A stretch of 28,263 bases of DNA from CAZTVF01 sp964616985 (lineage in GTDB: Bacteria; Planctomycetota; Phycisphaerae; SM23-33), in the NCBI GenBank assembly GCA_964616985.1, contig CAZTVF010000071.1, forward strand, positions 1-28,263. Direction: 5' to 3'. The position numbers and the translations under genes were made by a program. Of the stretch, positions 1-6,251 are shown one piece after another. The notes below the pieces were generated by a model that ran no database searches, was not told the DNA's origin, and saw only the letters and a list, made by a program, of their open reading frames with translations. Each line of letters opens with the position of its first letter. Position 1 is the stretch's first letter.

Positions 1-289
1 CGACCTTGACACGATCAACCCCGATTTCGAGCAGTGCGACGTGGGCATGGTCATCGGCGCCGACGACGTGGTGAACCCCGCCGCCCGGCACGACAAGACC
101 AGCCCGCTATACGGCATGCCGATCCTGAACGTGGACAAGAGCCGCACCGTCATGTTCTTCAAGCGCAGCCTCTCGGCCGGCTTCGCAGGCGTCGAGAACG
201 AGCTCTTCTACATGGACAACACGATGATGATCTTCGGCGACGCCAAGAAGAGCATCACCGAGATCGTCGCGGCGCTCGAAAAGCAGTAA
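1..289 (+). CDS. pntB: NAD(P) transhydrogenase subunit beta, C-terminal fragment
   Basis: This is the last ~96 residues of the beta subunit of the proton-translocating NAD(P)+ transhydrogenase, which moves hydride from NADH to NADP+ across the inner membrane at the expense of the proton gradient. The gene is cut by the window start; the frame begins at base 2. What is visible is the NADP(H)-binding domain III: VGMVIGADDVVNPAA, then SPLYGMPILNVDKS, then the conserved tail VMFFKRSLSAGFAGVEN and MMIFGDAKKS, ending at TAA. These match the PntB C-terminus closely. The alpha-subunit genes would be expected upstream, outside the window. It converges on the next gene with only 4 nt between the two stop codons, so no separate terminator fits in between. 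Confidence 0.93.
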   Translation, partial: DLDTINPDFEQCDVGMVIGADDVVNPAARHDKTSPLYGMPILNVDKSRTVMFFKRSLSAGFAGVENELFYMDNTMMIFGDAKKSITEIVAALEKQ

Positions 290-293
290 CCGA

Positions 294-1667
294 CTACTTC
301 GTGCCGCCGATGAGGTCGACCGTCTTGGCGGCCATGTCGGCGAGCTTGACGCTGTGGTAGCCGTGCACGCCGGTGAGGAGCGTATCGTTGATCGGGTCGG
401 CCCACCTGGCGGGGATGCCCGCGCGGCCGAGCATCATGCCCAGCACGCTGCCGGCGGTGGCGCCGTTGCAGTCAGTGTCGAAGCCCGGCATGACGGCGTA
501 GCAGATCGTCCTGCCGTAGTCGCGATCGCCCCACAGCAGCGCCATCGCCACGACCTGCGCGTTGGAGTTGGTGTGGCACCAGTGGTGGTTGAACTTCTCG
601 TTCCACTGCTTGTGCAGGGCGGCCACCGCATCTTCATAGGTCATGCCCGCGCGGCGCCACTCGAACACCGTCTCGATGTCCTTGTGCAGCCGGCTGGCGG
701 CGGGGATCTCGCCCAGGCCCGCGCGAATCACGGTCTCGACGTCGTTAATCACGTACGCCGCGGCCAGCATGGCGGCCACCCACATCTCGCCGTAGATGCC
801 GTTCTTGATGTGGCTGATGCTCGCGTCGCGCCAGGCCAACTCTGCCGCCGTCTGCGGGTCGCCCGGGCAGCAGTAGCCGAAGAAGTCGGCCCGGATCTGC
901 GCGCCGATCCACTCGCGGTACGGGTTGCGAAAGGTCGCGGTGCTGAAGCGGCCCTCGACCTTGCCGTCCAGCCCCGGCGTGGGGTAGAGGTTCACCAGGT
1001 TGCGGTACGCCACCCGCTCGGCCGTGCATACGTGCAGGATCGGCATGTTCAGCAGCCAGAAGTGGCCCATGTCGGCCGGGGTGAAGGCGAAGCCCTTCTG
1101 CTCGATCAGGGCCAGGCCCACGGTGGTGTAATTGGTGTCGTCATCCTCGACCATGCAGGTGATGTTCTCGAGGAGGCAGGGGTTGCCCTCGGCCTTGAGG
1201 TTCGCCGCGGCGAGGGCCTCTTCGGTGGCATTGGCGGAGAAGTAGTGCTCCAGCGGCCAGCGGTCCTGGCTCTTGAGATAGTTCTCGATCTGCAGGCGTT
1301 GGCGGCACTCGACGGGTTTGCCCAGCAGGCAACCGCAGGCGCGGCCCAGCCAGGCGCCGTAGGCCTTTTCGACCAGGGCCTCTCGCCCCAGCTTCATCGC
1401 CGGCATGTGGGGGCGATCCTTGCGGGCCCGGCGGATGCGGCCGATGTCGGAGGGCTCGCGGAATGGGTAGTCCTTGCGCGTAGGCAGCCGCACGGTGCGG
1501 TCGAACAGCCTGGCCGCGCGGGCCTGGAGCTTGGGATCGGCGGCCAGTTCGGGCACGTCGATGGCAGCGAACTCGGCCTCCAGCGAGGCGATGTCCTTGC
1601 CCTCATCCACACACTGGGCCTTCTCGACGGGGACATCCGACTGCGTAATACCGAGCCACATCTCCAT
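294..1667 (-). CDS. ADP-ribosylglycohydrolase family protein
   Basis: A 457-residue member of the DraG/ARH-like ADP-ribosylglycohydrolase superfamily, all-helical enzymes that use a binuclear Mg site to cleave ADP-ribose from protein or small-molecule acceptors. The fold's N-terminal signature is at 103-119 (GAWLGRACGCLLGKPVE), the first acidic metal motif at 174-178 (EDDDT), and the C-terminal metal motif GFDTDCNGATAGSVLG starts at 395, with D397 and D399 as likely ligands. About 100 residues precede the core, longer than minimal DraG (~300 aa), a form common in planctomycete homologues. The ATG at 1667 has AAAGGA 7 nt upstream and a good sigma70-like promoter behind it. Metal ligands look intact, so it is probably catalytic; the substrate cannot be inferred, and such proteins are often metabolic rather than protein de-ADP-ribosylating. 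Confidence 0.9.
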   Translation of the reverse strand: MEMWLGITQSDVPVEKAQCVDEGKDIASLEAEFAAIDVPELAADPKLQARAARLFDRTVRLPTRKDYPFREPSDIGRIRRARKDRPHMPAMKLGREALVEKAYGAWLGRACGCLLGKPVECRQRLQIENYLKSQDRWPLEHYFSANATEEALAAANLKAEGNPCLLENITCMVEDDDTNYTTVGLALIEQKGFAFTPADMGHFWLLNMPILHVCTAERVAYRNLVNLYPTPGLDGKVEGRFSTATFRNPYREWIGAQIRADFFGYCCPGDPQTAAELAWRDASISHIKNGIYGEMWVAAMLAAAYVINDVETVIRAGLGEIPAASRLHKDIETVFEWRRAGMTYEDAVAALHKQWNEKFNHHWCHTNSNAQVVAMALLWGDRDYGRTICYAVMPGFDTDCNGATAGSVLGMMLGRAGIPARWADPINDTLLTGVHGYHSVKLADMAAKTVDLIGGTK

Positions 1668-1696
1668 AGCGCGTTCCTTTCGCGGTTGAGCGATTG

Positions 1697-1725
1697 ATCG
1701 TACGCCCGCCCGCGAGGAATATCAA
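1697..1725 (-). promoter_or_regulatory. sigma70-like promoter for the ADP-ribosylglycohydrolase gene
   Basis: Reading the minus strand, TTGATA (1725-1720), a 17-nt spacer and TACGAT (1702-1697) lie about 30 nt upstream of the start codon at 1667, followed by a normal ribosome-binding site. Box match and spacing are good; no experimental support. Confidence 0.5.
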
Positions 1726-1767
1726 TGACCGCATCATGCCCAAGCCTCTAAGCCGGTCCGCGGCCTC

Positions 1768-1850
1768 CAATGCCGGCCCACTGCGTGGGTCGGTCTTCCA
1801 CGCGTTCGATGGCGCTGAGCCTGGGCATCGTCAATCCGCGTCCGGGCGCT
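1768..1850. repeat. direct repeat, copy 1
   Basis: About 70-80 bp that recur at 3268-3350, exactly 1500 bp downstream, with roughly 90% identity over the first 68 bases and a decaying match after that. The element contains the small palindrome CCCACtgcGTGGG. This copy fills much of the 320-nt gap between the divergent ADP-ribosylglycohydrolase and SGNH lipoprotein genes; I see no gene in that gap. Confidence 0.75.
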
Positions 1851-1991
1851 TTTCTCGACCCGCACCCGCCGCTTCCACTGTTCTACTAAGGTTGTGGTTC
1901 CCCAAGTCGCCACTTCTGATGGCGTTCTTGGCGGCGGCCGCCACCCATTGAGGTCAAACAGAGCACCTGTGCCGTTTTCCAGGAGTTCATG

Positions 1992-3227
1992 ATGCGGAAG
2001 TTGATGCTCGTTTTGTTGCTGTTGCCGATCCTCGACGGCTGTGCGCCCCAGGGCACGGAAGGCGTGGCCGGGCAGGCCGGAAATCTTGTCCTGCGCGAAG
2101 GCTTTGAAGCCGACCCTAACACAGCCGGTTGGATCGGCGAGAAAGAATACGCCGGCGCCAGGACGCCTTTCACCGGGCAGTGGGTGCGCGGCGCCGCCGC
2201 CGAGGGCAACGCGTGCATCAGCGTGGCCAAGGGCATGTGGACCGGCCCGGCGCTGGCCGTCACGCCGCAGCAGTTCTACCGCCTGACGTTCGCCTCGCGG
2301 GGGCATAGCGGCTACTGGGTCATGCGATTCTTCGACGCCAACGGGGCCGAACTGAACGCCGACAACTACTCGACCATCTACGAGTCCAGCGACTGGGTTC
2401 GCAATGACGTCTGCGTCATGGCCCGCGATGGCGCGGCCAAGGCCATGATCGGCTTTCGCGCCAACGGCGGCGAGGTGTTTGTCGACGACGTGAAGCTCGC
2501 CGCGATCGGCCGCGCCGACGCGCTCGCCTGGGCCGATGCTCTCTACCAGGCCCTGCCGCCGGTGAGCCTGTCGCCCCAGGCCGACCGGTTCAAGGACCTC
2601 CCCCGCACGATGGCCAAGCTTCGCGCCGCCCAGGAGCTTCGCATCGTCACGCTGGGCGACAGCATCGCCAACGACATGAGCAACTCGCACTTCCAACTGC
2701 TCATCGAGCGGATGTACCCGGGGGCGAAGATCACGCTCATTCACGCCATCCGCGGCAACACCGGCTGCTGGTACTACGAGAAGGACAACATGGTCCAGCC
2801 GTACGTGCTGGACCACCAGCCCGACCTGGTGATCATCGGCGGCATCAGCCATGGCGGCAATTCCAGCTGCGTTCGCAACGTCATCAAGCAGGTTCGGGCG
2901 AAACAGCCGGACGTGGAATTCCTGTTCATGACCGGGGCGATGATCGAGCCGGGCATGAACTACGGCTGGATTCAAAAAGGCCTCAGCCATCCCAGCGCCG
3001 ACGTGTACAAGCGTGCCCGCGATGGCGAGACGAAGTTCTACAACGACCTCGTCGCCGTGCGCGACGCCGACCGCTTCGCCACGCTGGACCTCCGAGACGC
3101 GTGGGAGAAATACATCCAGACCTGTGGCCGCCCTCGCGACTACTTCCAGCGCGACTTCATCCACTCCAACGACCGCGGCAAACAGATCATGGGCCGCCTC
3201 CTCGCGGAGTTCTTCAGACCGGAGTGA
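1992..3227 (+). CDS. SGNH/GDSL-type hydrolase, predicted lipoprotein
   Basis: A 411-residue secreted esterase or acyl hydrolase candidate. A hydrophobic signal (MLVLLLLPIL) ends in LDGC with Cys17, a plausible but imperfect lipobox because of the Asp at -2. Residues ~30-175 look like a beta-sandwich of carbohydrate-binding type (start LREGFEADPNTAGW, end EVFVDDVKLA). The SGNH domain follows: block I GDS with nucleophile S224 (VTLGDSIAND), an oxyanion-type GGISHGGN at 283-290, and the C-terminal DFIHSND with catalytic H391. Two ATGs are adjacent at 1989 and 1992; AGGAG at 1981-1985 lies 3 nt from the first and 6 nt from the second, so I chose 1992. The gene stands alone between two copies of a direct repeat. 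The context suggests polysaccharide or acyl-sugar work at the cell surface, but the substrate is unknown. Confidence 0.85.
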   Translation: MRKLMLVLLLLPILDGCAPQGTEGVAGQAGNLVLREGFEADPNTAGWIGEKEYAGARTPFTGQWVRGAAAEGNACISVAKGMWTGPALAVTPQQFYRLTFASRGHSGYWVMRFFDANGAELNADNYSTIYESSDWVRNDVCVMARDGAAKAMIGFRANGGEVFVDDVKLAAIGRADALAWADALYQALPPVSLSPQADRFKDLPRTMAKLRAAQELRIVTLGDSIANDMSNSHFQLLIERMYPGAKITLIHAIRGNTGCWYYEKDNMVQPYVLDHQPDLVIIGGISHGGNSSCVRNVIKQVRAKQPDVEFLFMTGAMIEPGMNYGWIQKGLSHPSADVYKRARDGETKFYNDLVAVRDADRFATLDLRDAWEKYIQTCGRPRDYFQRDFIHSNDRGKQIMGRLLAEFFRPE

Positions 3228-3267
3228 GCATTCTATAGCGCCTCGGCGGCTTCACCGCGGTCTCACC

Positions 3268-3350
3268 CAACGCCGGCCCACTGCGTGGGTCGGTCTTCCC
3301 CGCGTTCGACGGCGCCGGGCCTGGGCATCATCACTCCTGAGCGATTTTCT
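3268..3350. repeat. direct repeat, copy 2
   Basis: Second copy of the element at 1768-1850, same orientation, offset by exactly 1500 bp, so the SGNH lipoprotein gene lies between the two copies. The match fades near ATTTTCTCGG, and a REP-like hairpin repeat follows within ~10 bp. Confidence 0.75.
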
Positions 3351-3357
3351 CGGCATC

Positions 3358-3402
3358 CCGCCCCGGCCGGGCTTGTCCCGGCTGAGCGATGATTGGCCAC
3401 TA
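3358..3402 (-). repeat. REP-like hairpin repeat, inverted copy at the 3' end of the IS200-like gene
   Basis: Read on the minus strand, this 45-nt copy starts exactly at the TAG stop codon of the IS200-like gene (3402-3400) and contains a GC-rich hairpin, CCGGG-acaa-GCCCGG. It matches the three tandem copies at 4201-4380 with about three differences, in opposite orientation, so the transposase gene is bracketed by inverted repeat units. Confidence 0.8.
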
Positions 3403-4173
3403 GGAGCGCAGGCTCTGGAGCCCCAGGTCATATTCCCCGAACGTGCCGGTGTAGAAGCCGAAGCTGAACACCTGCCTCAGTCCACAGGCGTAGGCGAGGT
3501 TGTTCATGTAGCACAGGGCCACGTCGGCGGGGGCGGCATCGATCGGACAGCCCAGAGTCATGTGAATGTGGTCGGGCATTATTCCGACGCTTGAAAGCAG
3601 GTGCCCCCGGGCCGCGCTGACGCGCAGAATCATGTCGCGCATCAGCCCCAGCACGTCGTTGCGGGTCTCGATCCACCGGCCATCATTTCCAAAAACGATG
3701 TGGAGGTTGTAGCGAAACCTTCCGTGAGAGCTCGCCCGCAGGGGGCTGAGGTCAACGTCTCGGACAATCTGATACGGATCAACGCCAGCGCCCGCGCGGT
3801 GGTGCGACGCCTGCGACTGAACGTAGTTCTCGACGGCTTCTCGCCTCGCGGAACCGACGCTGCTGAACGAGTACTTGCCCTGGAATGCCTTCGGCATGCG
3901 CGATCGCACCGCGTGCTGGAGGCGACCCTTCACAAGCCTGACCATGTCCACTGGGGCCACGTGGGGACGAGTACTGACCAGGAACTGGCTGACCAGCGGT
4001 TGCAGGAAGCGGTGCTGCAGGACGCGGATTCCATCCGGTTCGGCCGTCTGCTGCAGGGTGGGCAGCCAGTCGGCATCGCCAATGCTTTGTTTCCAGAACA
4101 CCGAGAGGGACCAGTTCAATTGGTATGCCTGGCCGCAATTGGAAGCGGTGTAGATGGGAGACAGTTGGGTCAT
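3400..4173 (-). CDS. IS200-like / REP-associated tyrosine transposase relative with two fused Y1 domains
   Basis: A 257-residue protein of the Y1 (HUH) transposase superfamily, whose members nick single-stranded DNA hairpins through a tyrosine nucleophile and a His-x-His metal site. It appears to hold two Y1-like units. Unit 1 (~15-125) has the AYQLNWSLSVFWKQ start, VRLVKGRLQ, YSFSSVG and the helix ENYVQSQ with candidate nucleophile Tyr117, but where HUH should stand it reads PLVSQFLVS. Unit 2 (~150-250) has RYNLHIVFGND and an intact MPDHIH (H202, H204), then ends at TFGEYDLGLQSLRS without a clear Y-x-x-Q helix. Start at ATG 4173; there is no Shine-Dalgarno, but a promoter-like -10 lies 11 nt upstream. 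REP-like repeats flank the gene, as for RAYT genes. Family assignment is firm; the split-site reading is inference. Confidence 0.82.
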   Translation of the reverse strand: MTQLSPIYTASNCGQAYQLNWSLSVFWKQSIGDADWLPTLQQTAEPDGIRVLQHRFLQPLVSQFLVSTRPHVAPVDMVRLVKGRLQHAVRSRMPKAFQGKYSFSSVGSARREAVENYVQSQASHHRAGAGVDPYQIVRDVDLSPLRASSHGRFRYNLHIVFGNDGRWIETRNDVLGLMRDMILRVSAARGHLLSSVGIMPDHIHMTLGCPIDAAPADVALCYMNNLAYACGLRQVFSFGFYTGTFGEYDLGLQSLRS

Positions 4174-4184
4174 GAGATGGATAG

Positions 4185-4213
4185 ATGTTATTGCGCCAGT
4201 GGGTAGTGGTCAA
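4185..4213 (-). promoter_or_regulatory. candidate promoter of the IS200-like gene
   Basis: On the minus strand: TTGACC (4213-4208), 17-nt spacer, TAACAT (4190-4185), then 11 nt to the ATG at 4173. The -35 box is part of the first REP-like repeat unit. With no ribosome-binding site, a transcript from here would have a leader of only about 4 nt. Confidence 0.45.
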
Positions 4214-4380
4214 TCATTCGCTCGGCCGGGACAAGCCCGGCCGGGGCGGTGCAGGCGGTGCCGCTGGGTAGTGGTCAATCATTCGCTCGGTCGGGGCAAG
4301 CCCGGCCGGGGCGGTGCAGGCGGTGCCGCTGGGTAGTGGTCAATCATTCGCTCGGTCGGGGCAAGCCCGGCCGGGGCGGG
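4201..4380 (+). repeat. three tandem 65-bp REP-like hairpin repeats
   Basis: Units begin at 4201, 4266 and 4331 with GGGTAGTGGTCAATCATTCG. The first two are complete at 65 bp; the third matches for about 50 bp. Each carries a GC-rich hairpin (in unit 1, GGCCGGG-acaag-CCCGGCC). Units differ by only a few bases, indicating recent amplification. They fill the first half of the 400-nt gap between the IS200-like gene and gatB and are inverted relative to the copy at 3358-3402. Confidence 0.9.
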
Positions 4381-4421
4381 TGCACCGGGCGCCGTCCCTT
4401 ACGACGCCCCTGCACCGGGGC

Positions 4422-4462
4422 GGCATGCAGGACCCGTCCCTGCGGGCCGGGACCTGCATGCC
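4422..4462. other. long stable hairpin upstream of gatB
   Basis: Two 19-nt arms (4422-4440 and 4444-4462) pair at 17 of 19 positions around a 3-nt loop; the outer part is a perfect GGCATGCAGG / CCTGCATGCC. No U-run follows, so it is not a standard terminator in the plus direction. It could be another mobile repeat or a structured leader. Confidence 0.6.
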
Positions 4463-4565
4463 CTACGTCTGCTGCATGCCCTACGGCCGCGCTGCAGCCC
4501 TACCCCTGCGGCATACCCGTCCGCGCTGCGACCTCCTTCTTCCCCCCCACCGGCAGCGGCGGTAT

Positions 4566-4571
4566 TATAAT
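4566..4571 (+). promoter_or_regulatory. consensus -10 hexamer abutting the gatB start codon
   Basis: TATAAT ends 3 nt before the gatB ATG at 4575. There is no Shine-Dalgarno and no recognisable -35 box. If functional, transcription would begin at or just after the A of the ATG, closer than usual for a leaderless gene, so this may be fortuitous. Confidence 0.25.
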
Positions 4572-4574
4572 GCC

Positions 4575-6059
4575 ATGATCCAAAGCAACGATACCGTACT
4601 GCCCGTCGTAGGGCTTGAGATCCACGTGGAGCTGGCCACGGAGACGAAGATCTTCTGCCGTTGCCGCAACCACTTCGGCGATGCGCCCAACACCAACGTC
4701 TGCCCGGTGTGCATCGGCATGCCCGGCGTGCTGCCGGTGATGAACCGCAAGGCCGTCGAGTACTCCATCAAGGTCGGCCTGGCCTTGAACTGCTCGGTCG
4801 CCCGCTTCACCAAGTGGGACCGCAAGAGCTACTACTATCCCGACCTGCCGAAGAACTACCAGATCAGCCAGTACGACCTGCCGCTGTGCAGCGAGGGGTT
4901 CCTGGAGGTCCCGCTGGAAAGCGGCGGCACCAAGAAGATCCGCGTCCTCCGCGCCCACCTGGAGGAAGACGCCGGCAAGAACATCCACGACAACCCCTCG
5001 CACACCGGCGTGGACCTCAACCGCGCGGGCGTGCCCCTGCTGGAAATCGTCTCGCAGCCGGACATGAACACCGTGGAGGAAGTGATGGCCTACGCCAAGG
5101 CCCTCCACCGCCTGGTGCGATGGCTGGGCGTCAGCGAGGCCAACATGCAGATGGGCCACATGCGCTTCGAGCCCAACATCAACCTGCACATCACCCGCGG
5201 CGGGCAGGTGTACAAGACGCCGATCGTGGAGGTGAAAAACCTCAACAGCTTCCGGGCCCTCGAAGGCGCGGTGGCGTACGAGTTCGAGCGGCAGTACGCC
5301 GACTGGCAGGCGGACCCGGAGAACTACGTCCTGGCCAAGTGCGGCAAGCAGAACCGTGGCTGGGACGACGTGCGGCTGGTCACGCTCTTCCAGCGCGAGA
5401 AGGAAGAGGCGCATGATTACCGCTACTTCCCCGAGCCCGACCTGGCCCCCGTCGTCGTTGACGACGCGTGGCGGCAGGAGGTGGCGGCGACCATCGCCGA
5501 ACTGCCCCTGGCCCGGCGGGCCCGGTACATGGAACAACTCGGCCTATCATTCAAGGATGCCGACGCCCTGACCCAGGACGCCGCCAGCGGAAACCTGCTG
5601 GACGAGGCGGTGGCGGACGGGGCGGAGGCCAAGAGGTGCGTGAACCTGCTGCTGTCGCGCGGGGCGGCCATCGCCAACGAGCGCGGCTGTACGCTGGGCG
5701 AGGTGGGCGTCTCGGCCGGGCAATTGGCCGAGCTGGCCAAGATGCAGGCGGCGGGGAAGATCAACGCGACGGCGGCCCAGAAGGTGTTCGACCTGCTGGC
5801 CTCGCCCGGGCAGGCGGGCGCGTCGGCAGCCGACGTGGCCGCCAAGGCGGGCCTGCTGATGGTGAGCGACACCGGGCAGTTGGAGGCGTGGGTGGACGCG
5901 GCCATCGCGGCGAACCCGCAGGCGGCCCAGGATGTGCGGGAAGGCGGCAAGAAGAAGGAAAAGGCCTTCGGCTTCCTGACCGGGCAGGTGATGCGGGCCT
6001 CCAAGGGCGCCGCGCCGGCCGCCGAAGTGCAGAAGCTCTTGCAGCAGAAGCTGGCCTGA
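4575..6059 (+). CDS. gatB: Asp-tRNA(Asn)/Glu-tRNA(Gln) amidotransferase subunit B
   Basis: A 494-residue GatB, the kinase and tRNA-binding subunit of the GatCAB amidotransferase that converts Glu-tRNA(Gln) and Asp-tRNA(Asn) to the amidated forms in the cytoplasm. The N-terminal core shows PVVGLEIHVELATETKIFC, zinc-site cysteines C28, C30, C43 and C46, YYYPDLPKNYQISQYDLP, RAHLEEDAGK, LNRAGVPLLEIVSQPD, MRFEPNINLHI and VEVKNLNSF. The C-terminal YqeY-like tRNA-binding tail ends GFLTGQVMRASKG...LLQQKLA. Length is normal for the family. The frame stays open upstream to 4314, but conservation begins at MIQSNDTVLPVVGLEIH, so I place the start at 4575. There is no Shine-Dalgarno. gatA and gatC are not adjacent, so the subunits are encoded at separate loci. 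Confidence 0.96.
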   Translation: MIQSNDTVLPVVGLEIHVELATETKIFCRCRNHFGDAPNTNVCPVCIGMPGVLPVMNRKAVEYSIKVGLALNCSVARFTKWDRKSYYYPDLPKNYQISQYDLPLCSEGFLEVPLESGGTKKIRVLRAHLEEDAGKNIHDNPSHTGVDLNRAGVPLLEIVSQPDMNTVEEVMAYAKALHRLVRWLGVSEANMQMGHMRFEPNINLHITRGGQVYKTPIVEVKNLNSFRALEGAVAYEFERQYADWQADPENYVLAKCGKQNRGWDDVRLVTLFQREKEEAHDYRYFPEPDLAPVVVDDAWRQEVAATIAELPLARRARYMEQLGLSFKDADALTQDAASGNLLDEAVADGAEAKRCVNLLLSRGAAIANERGCTLGEVGVSAGQLAELAKMQAAGKINATAAQKVFDLLASPGQAGASAADVAAKAGLLMVSDTGQLEAWVDAAIAANPQAAQDVREGGKKKEKAFGFLTGQVMRASKGAAPAAEVQKLLQQKLA

Positions 6060-6091
6060 CGATAATTGTGACCCGCGGCTGGAAAAAGGTG

Positions 6092-6121
6092 TTGATTTCC
6101 TGCCGTAAAATCGAGCATACT
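6092..6121 (+). promoter_or_regulatory. candidate promoter for the coiled-coil membrane protein gene
   Basis: TTGATT (6092-6097), 18-nt spacer, CATACT (6116-6121), about 130 nt upstream of the ATG at 6252. It is the best sigma70-like pair in the 192-nt gap after gatB; the match is moderate. Confidence 0.35.
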
Positions 6122-6251
6122 GCTAGGGTGATTTCGGACTTAAAGCCGGCGGGCCGGCGCCTCGGATATGGCTACGGCCTAATCAATAACTCTATCTTCG
6201 CCCGATGGGACGCCCACCGACCGGTCTGTCAGTAATTTGAGGAGTTTATTC

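Noticed and set aside
354..1697. Long plus-strand open frame opposite the ADP-ribosylglycohydrolase gene (similar long antisense frames at 1734-3164, 6246-7778, 16861-18531, 19655-21493 and 22531-24603)
   Set aside because: Each mirrors a gene with clear motifs on the other strand and has the biased composition of an antisense shadow.
3400..4380. A complete IS200/IS605 insertion sequence with tnpB
   Set aside because: No tnpB/IscB gene or accessory guide RNA is seen, and the ends are REP-like inverted repeats rather than IS605-type ends.
4314..4574. An upstream in-frame extension of gatB
   Set aside because: It translates the REP-like repeats and a hairpin; GatB conservation starts at the Met at 4575.
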